This document shows positions 35,485 to 44,508 of a DNA stretch of 64,000 nt, in pieces. Source of the stretch: VXNE01 sp963665455 (GTDB lineage Bacteria > Pseudomonadota > Gammaproteobacteria > Pseudomonadales > Azotimanducaceae); NCBI GenBank assembly GCA_963665455.1, contig OY762279.1, positions 4,030,001 through 4,094,000 on the forward strand. Reading direction: 5' to 3'. The notes below the pieces were generated by a model. It worked only from the letters and a program-made list of their open reading frames with translations. It made no database searches and was not told where the DNA came from. How positions within the stretch are numbered: the first letter of the stretch is position 1; the number at the start of each line of letters is the position of its first letter. The translations under genes and the position numbers were made by a program.

Positions 35485-35729
35485 CGAAACGCTTCATCCT
35501 CGACGAGCGCCAGCGCTTCCGCGACATCGTCCAGACTACCGACCAGGCATCGGCCCAGATCCACGGAAGGGGTGCGATAAACAGCCGCACGCTCTCTGGG
35601 TCCTTCCATCTCCTGCAAGCCACGTCGGAGTCCCTCGTTGATGATCGCCTTCAGGGTGCATTCGCGCGTACGCTGCATGCGCTGCACCGTGGCCGCGACA
35701 TCCGCATCCAATGTCAATGTCGTTCGCAT
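35481..35729 (-). CDS. vapB: VapB-type ribbon-helix-helix antitoxin
   Basis: The start at 35729 (MRTTLTLDADVA) gives 82 residues; the longer frame to 35750 adds seven unlikely residues. MRTTLTLDADVAATVQRMQ followed by LKAIINEGLRRGL is the N-terminal ribbon-helix-helix DNA-binding fold of VapB antitoxins. The C-terminal tail (SVDLGRCLVGSLDDVAEAL) would wrap the toxin. It is the upstream gene of the pair and should autoregulate it. Confidence 0.85.
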   Translation of the reverse strand: MRTTLTLDADVAATVQRMQRTRECTLKAIINEGLRRGLQEMEGPRERAAVYRTPSVDLGRCLVGSLDDVAEALALVEDEAFR

Positions 35730-35869
35730 GCATCGCAGCATAGCGGTCATGATGTGTTGATGTCCAACATACGTACGGGTTGCCCTTGAGGCAGAATGGC
35801 GCTTTCACGCGCTCCGTCACGACATCTCTCACCCGGTCTACTGGACCCGCGACCAAGAGGACGCCTTGC

Positions 35870-36865
35870 ATGACCAACCCCTACATCATCTACGGCGGCG
35901 AACTGAGCTACTTCACGCGCAAGCTGGAGGCCGCCTGCATCTTCTACGGCCTCGACTTCGAGATGCGCAGCAAGAACGGGCACGATCCGGCGAACATCGA
36001 GCGGCGTTCGGGAACGCACCAGGTACCGGTCATGCAGACGCCCGAGAACTGGATGATCGGGGACACCACGCCGCTCATGCATCTTCTGGACGCCCGCTTT
36101 CCGCATCGGCGGATGTTCCCGGATGGTCCCATCGGGGTGCTCGTACACGTGGTCGAGGAGTACTTCGACGAGTGGATCGCCCGAACGATGGTCCACTATC
36201 GCTGGCACTATCCCGACAGCGCGCTCTTCGCGTCCACGCGCATGGCCGAGGGGCGCACCGAGGTGGCGGAGCGCGTGCGGGGGTGGGGGCCGCGGGCGTG
36301 CCGCGCCACGGGAACCGAGTCCGAGCGGCAGCGCCAGGCCGCGGAAGAGGAGTACGTGCGCATTCTCGAAGCCGCCGAGGCGCAACTCGGGAGGACGCCC
36401 TACCTGCTCGGGGACCGGCCCTGCGCGGTGGACTGCATCGTCCTCGGCGGCCTGCGCGCCCATACCTACATGGACCCGGACCCGAAGCGGGTCACCGAGG
36501 GATATCCTCGCGTGGTGGCGTATTCCGAAGGCGCGGGGGATGCCTGGGACGGCGGCGGCGACCTCGCCCCCTTCCCGGCGTCCACGGACTTCGCCCGGTT
36601 CGTGCTGGACGAAATGACGACCACCTATCAGCCCTATGTCCTCGCCAACCGCGACGCCCAACAAGCGGGTGCCAAGGCGTGCCGCGCACACGTCTACGGC
36701 GAGGAGGTGAGCTACCTGTCGCGGCCGTATCCGGAGCAATCCCGACGGATGATCATCGACAAGATCGCCCACGTGCTTTCCGGCGCGGACCGGGAGCGCG
36801 TCGTCGATTGGCTCGGCGAAGTGGGCCTACCCTGCTTCTTTGAGGACGGCCCCGCGGAGCCGTGA
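35870..36865 (+). CDS. Glutathione S-transferase-like protein with extended C-terminus
   Basis: ATG at 35870 follows GAGGA. The 331-residue product has an N-terminal thioredoxin-like GST domain (IYGGELSYFTRKLEAACIFYG, here IYGGELSYFTRKLE then AACIFYG; GTHQVPVMQTPE with the cis-Pro at ~48; GDTTPLMHLLD at ~65), a GST C-terminal helical domain (LGRTPYLLGDRPCAVDCIVL, ~165-185) and about 100 additional residues not seen in short GSTs. The usual second-residue Ser/Tyr/Cys of classical GSTs is uncertain here. Members conjugate or reduce with glutathione, but the substrate is unknown. It converges with a second GST gene 36 bp away. Confidence 0.78.
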   Translation: MTNPYIIYGGELSYFTRKLEAACIFYGLDFEMRSKNGHDPANIERRSGTHQVPVMQTPENWMIGDTTPLMHLLDARFPHRRMFPDGPIGVLVHVVEEYFDEWIARTMVHYRWHYPDSALFASTRMAEGRTEVAERVRGWGPRACRATGTESERQRQAAEEEYVRILEAAEAQLGRTPYLLGDRPCAVDCIVLGGLRAHTYMDPDPKRVTEGYPRVVAYSEGAGDAWDGGGDLAPFPASTDFARFVLDEMTTTYQPYVLANRDAQQAGAKACRAHVYGEEVSYLSRPYPEQSRRMIIDKIAHVLSGADRERVVDWLGEVGLPCFFEDGPAEP

Positions 36866-36901
36866 ACAGCCGCGGCGGGCCGGCCCATCACCCCATGGCC
36901 A

Positions 36902-37513
36902 TCACTGCATGTTGATGGCGGTCTGGAAGGCCGGGCGCGCGGTGATCCGCTCGACGTACCCCTTCAGGTTCGCCATCTCGTCGGCCACGCAGCCGAGGCG
37001 ATTGCTCATGAAGCAGGCGTGGCCGAGCATCACGTCCGCCGCCGAGAAGTCGCCGATCAGGTAGTCCTTGCCGGCGAGCGTCTCGTCCACGGGCGCCAAC
37101 GCCCGGGCCAACAGGCGCTGCGCCTGACCTAGCACCGTCTCGTCGCGCCGGTCCGGCGGCAGCAGCAGCGTGTGTACGACGATCGTGTTCACCGGCGGCA
37201 TCACCATGCCTTCGCAGTAGTGGAACCACTGTAGGTACATCGGGAACTCGGGCGCATCCGCCGCCGGTTTCAGGCCGCCGTTCTTGTGGCGTTCGAGGAT
37301 GTACTCGACGATCGCGCCGGACTCGTAGATCTGGACATCGCCGTCGTCGAGCACCGGCACGCGGCCCAGGGGATGGCGGGCGCGGTGCTCGTCCGACTTC
37401 AGGTCCTTCGGATGGAAGGCCATCTTGTTCATCTCGTACGGCAGTCCGAGTTCCTCCAGCAGCCAGACGATTCGGCCGGCCCGCGAATTGGGCGCGAAGT
37501 GGAGTTTCAGCAT
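36902..37513 (-). CDS. Glutathione S-transferase
   Basis: This 203-residue protein is a standard-length GST: MLKLHFAPNSRAGRIVWLLE at the start (thioredoxin fold, Ser10/Arg11 as in beta/theta-type enzymes), HPLGRVPVLDDGDVQIYES (~47-65) with the cis-Pro and the glutathione-binding E-S pair, and a C-terminal helical domain with GKDYLIGDFSAADVMLGHA (the N-capping box). It would conjugate electrophiles with glutathione in the cytoplasm. It is transcribed alone, convergent with the longer GST-like gene; the pair may result from independent acquisition, since they share little sequence. Confidence 0.9.
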   Translation of the reverse strand: MLKLHFAPNSRAGRIVWLLEELGLPYEMNKMAFHPKDLKSDEHRARHPLGRVPVLDDGDVQIYESGAIVEYILERHKNGGLKPAADAPEFPMYLQWFHYCEGMVMPPVNTIVVHTLLLPPDRRDETVLGQAQRLLARALAPVDETLAGKDYLIGDFSAADVMLGHACFMSNRLGCVADEMANLKGYVERITARPAFQTAINMQ

Positions 37514-37581
37514 GGTGTCTCCTTGTGTGTGGTCCCTTTCAGCCTAAGCGAACGTATCCGCCGCTTCCATCGCGGTGTCCG

Positions 37582-38142
37582 TCAGTCGTCGAGCGCCCCA
37601 CGCGGGACCAGCGCTCGATTGAACGCGCGCAGCATCGGGTTTCCGGATGCCTCGAAGCGGTCGCGCAGGGTGAGCATGGCCTCGCCGAGGACGCTCTCCC
37701 GCCACAGCAACCGGCGTACTTCCCGCCACGGCGGGTTCCCCGGCTGCGCCGTGATCGCTTCCTCGTGGAAGGCCCGGAGGTCCGCGAGCGCGCGTTTGAG
37801 CTCGGTAAGGTCGGCCAGCGTGTGCGGCAGTTCGTCCGGTGCGTCGAGCACTGCGCCGACCCGCTCCGCGAGCGCTTCCACAGGAGCCCCGCCGACCCCG
37901 ACGGTGGTCCGTCCGCGGCGTTCCAGGGACAGCGCGTACCACGGCTGCAACGGGGCGAGCTCGTCCCGGAGCGCGGACTGCCATCGCCCCGTTGCCGGTG
38001 CGCGTGCCGGGAACTGGACGGGACAGGCGAACGCGCCCTCCCCCGGCGACTCCGGCACGTCCTCCGGATAGTCTTCGAGAACCGGACCCGAAGGCGTGTC
38101 GAGCAGCTCAAGGGCGGCCAGGATCACGCGGCGTTGGAACAA
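37582..38142 (-). CDS. Hypothetical protein coupled to the thiamine-diphosphate enzyme
   Basis: I do not recognise the family. The frame starts with TTG at 38142 (GGGAG six bases upstream) 18 bp after the TPP-enzyme stop; GTG five codons in is an alternative. The 186-residue product has no signal peptide or membrane segment. It contains LQPWYALSLERRGRTTVGVG in the middle and a helical Ala/Leu/Arg-rich C-terminal half (LADLTELKRALADLRAFHEE). The tight spacing behind the TPP enzyme suggests a shared transcript and a related role. Confidence 0.6.
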   Translation of the reverse strand: MFQRRVILAALELLDTPSGPVLEDYPEDVPESPGEGAFACPVQFPARAPATGRWQSALRDELAPLQPWYALSLERRGRTTVGVGGAPVEALAERVGAVLDAPDELPHTLADLTELKRALADLRAFHEEAITAQPGNPPWREVRRLLWRESVLGEAMLTLRDRFEASGNPMLRAFNRALVPRGALDD

Positions 38143-38160
38143 CGGATCTCCCGACCTTCC

Positions 38161-39711
38161 CTAGAGAACCGCCTCGATCAGGTACGGCCCATCGCTCGCG
38201 AGCGCGCGGCCGAGCGCCGTGTCGAACTCCTCGCAGGTGGCCGCCCGGGAGCCGGGCACCCCCTGCGCCTCGGCGAGCCGCACCCAATCGAGGTCCGGGT
38301 TGGACAGGTCGAAGAGGCTCGCGGCATCGCGCCCGATCTCGTTGATGCCGAGGCGCCGGTACTCGACTTCGAGGATGTTGTATTGGCGGTTGGAGAAGAT
38401 GATCGAGACGATGTTTAGCCCTTCCCGCGCCGCCGTCCACAGGTATTGATTCGTGTACATCGCACCGCCGTCGCCGAGCAGGGCGAACACCTGACGGTCC
38501 GGGCAGGCGATGGCCGCGCCCACGGCGATGGGCCCCCCGTCGCCGATCGAGCCGCCGGTGAGGTTCAGCCAGCTATGCCGCACGGAACGCTGTAGCACAG
38601 GGTGCGCCGCCCCGCCCCCGCCCGAGTCCGTGGCCATGATGCTGTGCTCCGGCGCCCGCGCCGCGAGCAGCTGCGCCACGTTGCCGGCCGACAGCGCACC
38701 CTTGGGCTGCTCCGGCCGCTCGCCGCCGACGCCCCGTGCCACCGGCGCATCGAGCGCGTCCGCCATTCCCGCCAATGCCGCCGCCACGTCCTCGTGCCGG
38801 TGCGCCAGCCGTATGGTCTCGCAATGGTCGGGAACGAGGTCGCTGGGTAGGTTCTGGTACGCGAAGAAGCTGACCGGCGCCTGGGCGCCCGCGAGAACCA
38901 GCTTCTTCACCGAAGCGAGCACCTGGAGCACATGCTCGGGGAAGTACGGCAGCCGTTCGACCAGCGGCAGGTCCGGCCCGGCCTCGACCCGAGCCGGGAA
39001 CGTTGGCGTGTAGAGCCGGCAGCCCGTCGCCGCCGCGATCCGGCCCGCTGATCGGACGCCTGCTTCGGTGACGCCGTTGCCGTCGATCATGAGGAGCGTG
39101 TCCGAGTCGATGCGCGGCGCGATGGACTCGATGACGTCCGCCCCCACCGCCGGCTTCGCGATGGAGGCGTCGAACCCGGCATCCTTCGCCCGCGCGCGGC
39201 CTTCGCCCCAAGCCGCGTCCACCGGCACGATGAGCGTCGCGATGCCGCCCCGGGGCATCGGGTTCGGCGCGCATGCGGCCCGCACCGCATCGATGCCGTC
39301 CAGGGCGAGCCCCTCCGAGGTCCGCGCCGTGCGGATCCACGCCGAGACGGGCTTCGCGACGCTCTCGATGTCCGAGGTCAGCGGGGCGTCGTAGGCGACG
39401 TGGTGGATGGCGTGGTCGCCGACGATGTTGACGAGCGGCGAGTCGGCGCGGCGGCAGTTGTGGAGGTTGGCGACGCCGTTCGCGAGCCCGGCCCCGAGGT
39501 GCAGGAGGGTCGTCGCCGGGCCGCCGTTCATGCGGGCGTAGCCGTCCGCAGCCCCGGTGCACACGCCCTCGAAGAGACAGAGCACGCCGCGGGTCTCGTC
39601 CACCGTGTCGATGGCTTGCACGAGGTGCATCTCCGAGGTGCCGGGATTGGCGAAACAGACGTCCACTCCGTGGGCCGCAAGCGTCCGCAGTAGGCTCTCA
39701 GCGCCGTTCAT
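38161..39711 (-). CDS. Thiamine-diphosphate enzyme, acetolactate synthase-like
   Basis: ATG at 39711 follows GGAGG. The 516-residue protein has the three-domain layout of the acetolactate synthase/benzoylformate decarboxylase group: an N-terminal Pyr domain with FANPGTSEMHLVQAID and the catalytic Glu in LFEGVCTGAADGYAR (E48), a middle domain, and a C-terminal PP domain with the cofactor motif beginning GDGGAMYTNQYLWTA (~411-425) and ending IFSN. Such enzymes decarboxylate 2-oxo acids or ligate the product. The shorter length and lack of a regulatory subunit argue against a biosynthetic acetolactate synthase. Sulfopyruvate, phosphonopyruvate or benzoylformate-type reactions are possible. Confidence 0.87.
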   Translation of the reverse strand: MNGAESLLRTLAAHGVDVCFANPGTSEMHLVQAIDTVDETRGVLCLFEGVCTGAADGYARMNGGPATTLLHLGAGLANGVANLHNCRRADSPLVNIVGDHAIHHVAYDAPLTSDIESVAKPVSAWIRTARTSEGLALDGIDAVRAACAPNPMPRGGIATLIVPVDAAWGEGRARAKDAGFDASIAKPAVGADVIESIAPRIDSDTLLMIDGNGVTEAGVRSAGRIAAATGCRLYTPTFPARVEAGPDLPLVERLPYFPEHVLQVLASVKKLVLAGAQAPVSFFAYQNLPSDLVPDHCETIRLAHRHEDVAAALAGMADALDAPVARGVGGERPEQPKGALSAGNVAQLLAARAPEHSIMATDSGGGGAAHPVLQRSVRHSWLNLTGGSIGDGGPIAVGAAIACPDRQVFALLGDGGAMYTNQYLWTAAREGLNIVSIIFSNRQYNILEVEYRRLGINEIGRDAASLFDLSNPDLDWVRLAEAQGVPGSRAATCEEFDTALGRALASDGPYLIEAVL

Positions 39712-39832
39712 GATCCCTCCAAAACCAGACCGGGCAGCTTATCACGGGGCTCCACGGCATCCCTTACGCGTATGGGCTTTCCTCGCTTCTCGGCTCGCCG
39801 GGCTCGCCCCGGCGCGGTGTTAAAGTGGCTTC

Positions 39833-41377
39833 GTGCAACGGTTGAAGCTCCCCATCGGCATCCAGACCTTCCGCAAGGTCCGGGAGGACGGCCACTACTA
39901 CGTCGACAAGACGCCGCACATCCTGGACCTGGTCAAGGGCGGCACGCACTACTTCCTGTCGCGTCCGCGGCGCTTCGGCAAGAGCCTGCTGCTGGACACC
40001 GTGAAGGAACTCTTCGAGTGCAGCCGGGAGCTCTTCGCCGGGCTGCACGCCGAGCGCCGCTGGGACTGGGACGCCCCGCATCCGGTGCTCCGGATCAGCT
40101 TCGGCAGCGGCAACTTTCGGGCGGCCGGGGAGCTCGAGGCGCGAACCAACGAGATGCTCGGGGCGCTGGAGAGGGAACACGACACCGGCGGCGACTACGC
40201 GACCGCTGGCGGGCGCCTGGGGCACATCGTCGAGGAACTGCACCGCCGGACCGGCCGGCGCGCGGTCTTGCTGATCGACGAGTACGACAAGCCGATCCTG
40301 GACGCCTTGGACGACCCGGACCTCGCCCGCGCCAACCGGGACTACCTGCGGGGCCTGTACTCGGTGGTCAAGGACGGCGACGCGCACATCCGCTTCAGTC
40401 TGATCACGGGAGTGAGCAAATTCTCGAAGGTGAGTTTGTTCTCGGGGCTGAACAACCTCAAGGACATCACGCTCCATCCTGAGTACTCGGCAATCTGCGG
40501 CTACACCGAGGCGGACCTGGACGCGGTGTTCGCGGCGGAGCTGCCGGGCCTCGACCGCGGGCGCATCCGCGAGTGGTACAACGGCTACGCGTGGCTGGGC
40601 GCGGAGAAGGTCTACAACCCGTTCGACATCCTGCTGCTGTTCGACACGCGGCGGTTCCGGGCGCACTGGTTCGAGACGGGCACGCCCACCTTCCTGCTGG
40701 ACACGCTGCTGCGGCGCCGGGTGGGGCCGGTGGAGCTGGAGCGCATGGTGGCGACGGAGGAGCTGGTGTCGCGGTTCGACGTGGGGGACATCGCCACCGA
40801 GGCGCTGCTGTTCCAGACGGGCTACCTCACCATCGTGCGCGAACGGGAGCAGCGGGGCCGCGTCCGGTACGAGTTGGGCTACCCGAACCGGGAAGTGCGG
40901 GAAAGCCTGAACGACAGCCTGCTGCGGCGTTTCGTCCGGGACGGCCGGCAGGTGCAGAACGGCGAGCGGCTCGTCGACCTGTTGGAGGACGGGAACTTCG
41001 ACGGCCTGAAGGATCTGTTCCATGCCTTCTATGCCGGCATCCCGTACGAGTGGTACACGAACAACTCGATCACTAACTACGAGGGCTACTACGCGGCGGT
41101 TTTCTACGCCTATTTCGCGTCCCTGGGGCTCGACGTCTCGGTCGAGGACAGCACGAACCGCGGGCGCTTGGACATGGCGCTACGCTTCGACGGCGACGTG
41201 TACCTGTTCGAGTTCAAGGTGGTGGAGCAGGCGGGGCCGGGGTCCGCGCTGGCGCAATTGCGCGAGAGGGGCTACGCGGAGAAGTACCTTGGCAGCGGCG
41301 CCCGCGTTCACCTCGTGGGCGTCGAGTTCAGCAGCGCGACCCGCAACATCGACGCCTTCGACGTCGAAAGTGCCTGA
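39833..41377 (+). CDS. AAA-ATPase-like protein with PD-(D/E)XK nuclease domain
   Basis: Starting at GTG 39833, the 514-residue product has the AAA-ATPase-like domain (PF09820-type): YYVDKTPHILDLVKGGTHYF (~22-41), SRPRRFGKSLLLDTVKELF with a P-loop-like core, and VLLIDEYDKPILDAL (~145-159). The C-terminal domain carries LDMALRFDGDVYLFEFKV, the D-x(n)-E-x-K motif of PD-(D/E)XK nucleases (DUF1703 type). The combination is common in multi-copy families in Bacteroidetes and symbionts; its function is not established, though nuclease activity is likely. It stands alone, with no obvious promoter, between unrelated genes. Confidence 0.88.
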   Translation: MQRLKLPIGIQTFRKVREDGHYYVDKTPHILDLVKGGTHYFLSRPRRFGKSLLLDTVKELFECSRELFAGLHAERRWDWDAPHPVLRISFGSGNFRAAGELEARTNEMLGALEREHDTGGDYATAGGRLGHIVEELHRRTGRRAVLLIDEYDKPILDALDDPDLARANRDYLRGLYSVVKDGDAHIRFSLITGVSKFSKVSLFSGLNNLKDITLHPEYSAICGYTEADLDAVFAAELPGLDRGRIREWYNGYAWLGAEKVYNPFDILLLFDTRRFRAHWFETGTPTFLLDTLLRRRVGPVELERMVATEELVSRFDVGDIATEALLFQTGYLTIVREREQRGRVRYELGYPNREVRESLNDSLLRRFVRDGRQVQNGERLVDLLEDGNFDGLKDLFHAFYAGIPYEWYTNNSITNYEGYYAAVFYAYFASLGLDVSVEDSTNRGRLDMALRFDGDVYLFEFKVVEQAGPGSALAQLRERGYAEKYLGSGARVHLVGVEFSSATRNIDAFDVESA

Positions 41378-41474
41378 CGGTTCCGCCAAAGTAGGCTCCG
41401 CCGCGCCGGTACGGTCTGTCTGACCCAGCCGGGCTCTGGTAACGTCCGCAACCTGCACGTCTACAGGAAGAGTG

Positions 41475-42083
41475 ATGAACGCCTCCACCAACACGTTCGC
41501 CTTCGCGCGCATCCGCGGCCACGGACGCGACTGGCAACCCCTGCGGGAAGCCGTGGTGGCGGCGCTTCCCGAGGAACGCATCTGGGGCACGTTCCATGGC
41601 CTGTTCGGCATCGCATCGAACGAGCTGGTCGCCGTGACGGTCGGCGGCGATGAAGCGGTTGCGGCCTCCATCGACACGCTGTCCGAGCTCGACGCCGTCG
41701 ACAGCGTTGCTTCCCTCACCCTGGTACCCACCGTGCGGCCGAAGGACGCGCGGCCCCTGACCCGCGAAGGCCTCTACGTGTTTCGCTTCTTCGAGGTGGC
41801 CCACCGCGACGTCGAGGAGATCGCGGCCCTCTCCGCCGAGGCGTGGAAGACGTTCGAGAACGTCGATGCCTACCGCGCGGAGCCGCAAGGGCTCTTCTGC
41901 CAGCGCGACCGGTCCGCGGAGCGCGGCCGCATGCTGCTCCTGACCTGGTACGACGGCCTGAACTCGTGGCAGGCGTCGCGGCAATCCCCGCCGCCGGCGC
42001 GGGAGAACTTCGGCAAGCGGCACGCCCTGACCACCGGCACCATCGCCTACGCGACACGGCTCGTCGTGGGAGGAAGCCGATGA
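41475..42083 (+). CDS. Hypothetical protein, possible dimeric alpha-beta barrel
   Basis: ATG at 41475 follows AGGAAG. The 202-residue protein has two similar halves, each starting with an FAFARIRGHGRDW / LYVFRFFEVAHRD type strand and followed by helix and strand, a pattern of ferredoxin-like repeats as in NIPSNAP or EthD-type dimeric alpha-beta barrels. No catalytic residues can be named. The stop overlaps the ATG of the CmcJ-type oxygenase (ATGA), so the two are translated together and probably act on the same substrate. Confidence 0.65.
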   Translation: MNASTNTFAFARIRGHGRDWQPLREAVVAALPEERIWGTFHGLFGIASNELVAVTVGGDEAVAASIDTLSELDAVDSVASLTLVPTVRPKDARPLTREGLYVFRFFEVAHRDVEEIAALSAEAWKTFENVDAYRAEPQGLFCQRDRSAERGRMLLLTWYDGLNSWQASRQSPPPARENFGKRHALTTGTIAYATRLVVGGSR

Positions 42084-42898
42084 ACGCCGCACGCCTCGTC
42101 GAAGCCCAGTTCCACTACATCGAGGAGCCGTCCCACAAGCCTGGAACCTACCTGCACGAAGGAAAGCCAAAGGAGCACGCGGAGCGCGCCCCGGCCGACG
42201 CGGTACACACGATGCCGGTTCTCGACGCACGGGCCGTTGCCGACACCCTGTCCCTCGACCGCGAAGGGGTCTGTCTCGTCCACCACGAATCGCGGATGCG
42301 GGACTTCGACGACGCCGAAGCGGTGCGCACCGTCTACTACCCGGAGGTGGAGCGCCTGGTGAAGGCCGCCACGGGTGCGGTCCGCGTGCTGGTGTTCGAC
42401 CACAACGTGCGCTCCGACAACGCACAACGGCACTCCCCCGACGTGCATCCCCCGGTCCGGTTCGTCCACAACGACTACACCCACGCCTCCGGCCCCCAGC
42501 GCGTGCGCGACCTCGTGCCCGAGGAGGCGGAGGATCTGCTGATGCGGCGGTTCGCCGTCGTCAACGTCTGGAAACCGATCTCGGGGCCGGTCCGGGGGGC
42601 ACCGCTCGCGGTCTGCAGCGCCGACAGCATCGCGGTGGAGGACCTGGTCCCGTTCGACCTGATCTATCGTGACCGTACCGGCGAGATCTACACGTTCCTA
42701 CACAACCCCCGCCACCGCTGGTTCTATGTGCCCGAAATGCGCGCGGACGAGGCGATGCTGTTGAAGTGCTACGACTCCGCCCAGGACGGCCGCGCCCGGT
42801 TCACCGCGCATTCGGCCTTCGACGATCCGACGAGCCCCGACGACGCCCCGCCCCGCGAGAGCATCGAGGCGCGCTCGCTGGCGTTCTTCGACGCCTGA
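42080..42898 (+). CDS. CmcJ/AsaB-family oxidoreductase
   Basis: The 272-residue product (ATG at 42080, GGGAGGAAG upstream) matches the family of 7-alpha-cephem-methoxylase P8 (CmcJ) and fungal AsaB/GsfK enzymes. Diagnostic blocks are VRVLVFDHNVRSDN (~105-118), VHNDYTHASGPQRVRDL (~133-149), the Arg-rich strand RRFAVVNVWKPISGPV (~160-175), APLAVCSADS, DLIYRDRTGEIYTF and HRWFYVPEM. The family resembles 2-oxoglutarate-dependent oxygenases, with His and Asp in the HND motif as candidate iron ligands. Reactions include hydroxylation and methoxylation-related steps in secondary metabolism; the substrate here is unknown. It is followed 20 bp later by a transporter binding-protein gene. Confidence 0.88.
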   Translation: MNAARLVEAQFHYIEEPSHKPGTYLHEGKPKEHAERAPADAVHTMPVLDARAVADTLSLDREGVCLVHHESRMRDFDDAEAVRTVYYPEVERLVKAATGAVRVLVFDHNVRSDNAQRHSPDVHPPVRFVHNDYTHASGPQRVRDLVPEEAEDLLMRRFAVVNVWKPISGPVRGAPLAVCSADSIAVEDLVPFDLIYRDRTGEIYTFLHNPRHRWFYVPEMRADEAMLLKCYDSAQDGRARFTAHSAFDDPTSPDDAPPRESIEARSLAFFDA

Positions 42899-42918
42899 AC
42901 ACCGCGGAACCCGCGCAC

Positions 42919-44496
42919 ATGATTTTCGGCGCGGGCCCGATGGTCGGCCGACTGTTGTGGACCTTGCTGTCCGCGGCAGCCCTCTCGATCACCGCGCCGG
43001 CATGCTCGCCGGCCGGTGAAACAGGCGCCACGCCCGACACCGCCACCGACCGCACCGTCCGCTACGGCACCGCCACCCCGCTCGTCACCTTCGATCCGCA
43101 CCTCGCCGATACCGGCGCGCCCTTCACCACCTACCTGGTCCCCGTCTACGACGGGCTGACGCGCATGAACACCGCGGATTACTCGAAGCCATATCCGGGG
43201 CTCGCCAAATCCTGGACGTGGCCGGACCCAACCACCGTGGAGTTCCAACTGCGCGACGACGTGCGGTTCATCGACGGCGTACGGTTCGATGCCCACGCCG
43301 CCAAGGCCAACATCGAGCGGCTCCTGCGTCTAAGGGGACCCAGGATCAACACCGTCGCTTCGATCAACACGGCGCAGGCCGTGGACGACTTCACGCTCCG
43401 CCTGCGCCTCCACGCCCCCGACCCGACGTTGCTCTACAACCTCGGCATGTCCCCCGGATTGATGGTGAGCCCGGAGGCCTTCGACAACCCCGACCTCGAC
43501 CTGGACCCCGTGGGCACCGGTCCCTGGCGCTACGACCGCGCGAACTCCGTGATCGGGGAGGTCCACCGTTTCGTGCCGAACCCGGACTACCACGACCCCG
43601 CCTTCCGCGACGCCCCGCACCTCGACATCCACGAACTGGGCAACCACCGCGCCCGGCTGAACGCCCTGATCTCGGGCGAGATCGACCTCGCCGACATCGG
43701 GCCGGCCGAAGCGGCACCAGCGAAGGCCGCGGGACTCGGGGTCGCGGCCTTCCCCACCGGGTGGCGCGGCATCACGATACTGGACCGCGCCGGGGAACTG
43801 GTCCCCGAACTCGGCAACCCCCGGGTTCGGCAGGCACTGGGATTCGCGATCGACCGGGCGACCATCGCCGACACCGTGTTCTTCGGCTACGCCAGGTCCA
43901 CCTCGCAACCGATGCTGACGGGCCTCGGCCACGACCCGGCCCTCGAAGGGTTCTACGCCTACGATCCCGAACGTGCCCGGGCCTTGCTCGCGGAAGCGGA
44001 GGTTACGGGATTCTCCTTCACCGTACCCGTGCTGCCGGACACCACCGCGCTCTACGAGGCCGTCCAGGCCTACCTGCGGCGGGTGGGCATCGACATGCGA
44101 ATCGAGGTCATCGAGCCCGGCACGATCGAGGCGCTCGGCCGCACGCGCCGCTACCCGGTGAACACGATCGGCTACCCGAACTTCGACCCAGACAGCCGGC
44201 ATCAAGCCATCTGGTCCGCCACGGCGGGCTTCAATCCGTTCCGGTACGCACATCCCCGGCTGGAGGAACTAGGCCGCGAGGCCCGCGGCAGCCTGGACGA
44301 GGGCCTGCGCACGCGGCACTACCGGGAGTACTTCAACATCGTCGTCCGGGAAGTGCTCTCGCTCGTCCTCCTGCACGTGGACTCCCTCGTGGCGTACGAC
44401 TCGGACAAGCTCAGGGACGTGCGGGTGGACCGCTACATGCTGTGGGAGGTGCGGTTGCGGCATCCAGCGACGAAGTCGCTCCCGGCAGGTCCCTGA
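42919..44496 (+). CDS. Peptide-type ABC substrate-binding lipoprotein 1
   Basis: The ATG at 42919 gives 525 residues; a start seven codons in is also possible. The N-terminus is a lipoprotein signal ending near TAPACSPAGE, so the protein is anchored by an N-terminal lipidated Cys, though Pro at -2 is atypical. The mature part is a family 5 binding protein: TFDPHLADTGAPFTTYL (~60), LVPVYDGLTR, RDDVRFIDGVRFDAH (~110), PVGTGPWRYDR (~195) and VRQALGFAIDR (~310). It is about 60 percent similar by eye to the second copy at 46.6 kb. It lies 20 bp after the CmcJ-type gene, so one transcript may link uptake and oxidation. Confidence 0.87.
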   Translation: MIFGAGPMVGRLLWTLLSAAALSITAPACSPAGETGATPDTATDRTVRYGTATPLVTFDPHLADTGAPFTTYLVPVYDGLTRMNTADYSKPYPGLAKSWTWPDPTTVEFQLRDDVRFIDGVRFDAHAAKANIERLLRLRGPRINTVASINTAQAVDDFTLRLRLHAPDPTLLYNLGMSPGLMVSPEAFDNPDLDLDPVGTGPWRYDRANSVIGEVHRFVPNPDYHDPAFRDAPHLDIHELGNHRARLNALISGEIDLADIGPAEAAPAKAAGLGVAAFPTGWRGITILDRAGELVPELGNPRVRQALGFAIDRATIADTVFFGYARSTSQPMLTGLGHDPALEGFYAYDPERARALLAEAEVTGFSFTVPVLPDTTALYEAVQAYLRRVGIDMRIEVIEPGTIEALGRTRRYPVNTIGYPNFDPDSRHQAIWSATAGFNPFRYAHPRLEELGREARGSLDEGLRTRHYREYFNIVVREVLSLVLLHVDSLVAYDSDKLRDVRVDRYMLWEVRLRHPATKSLPAGP

Positions 44497-44508
44497 CGGG
44501 GCGAGACG

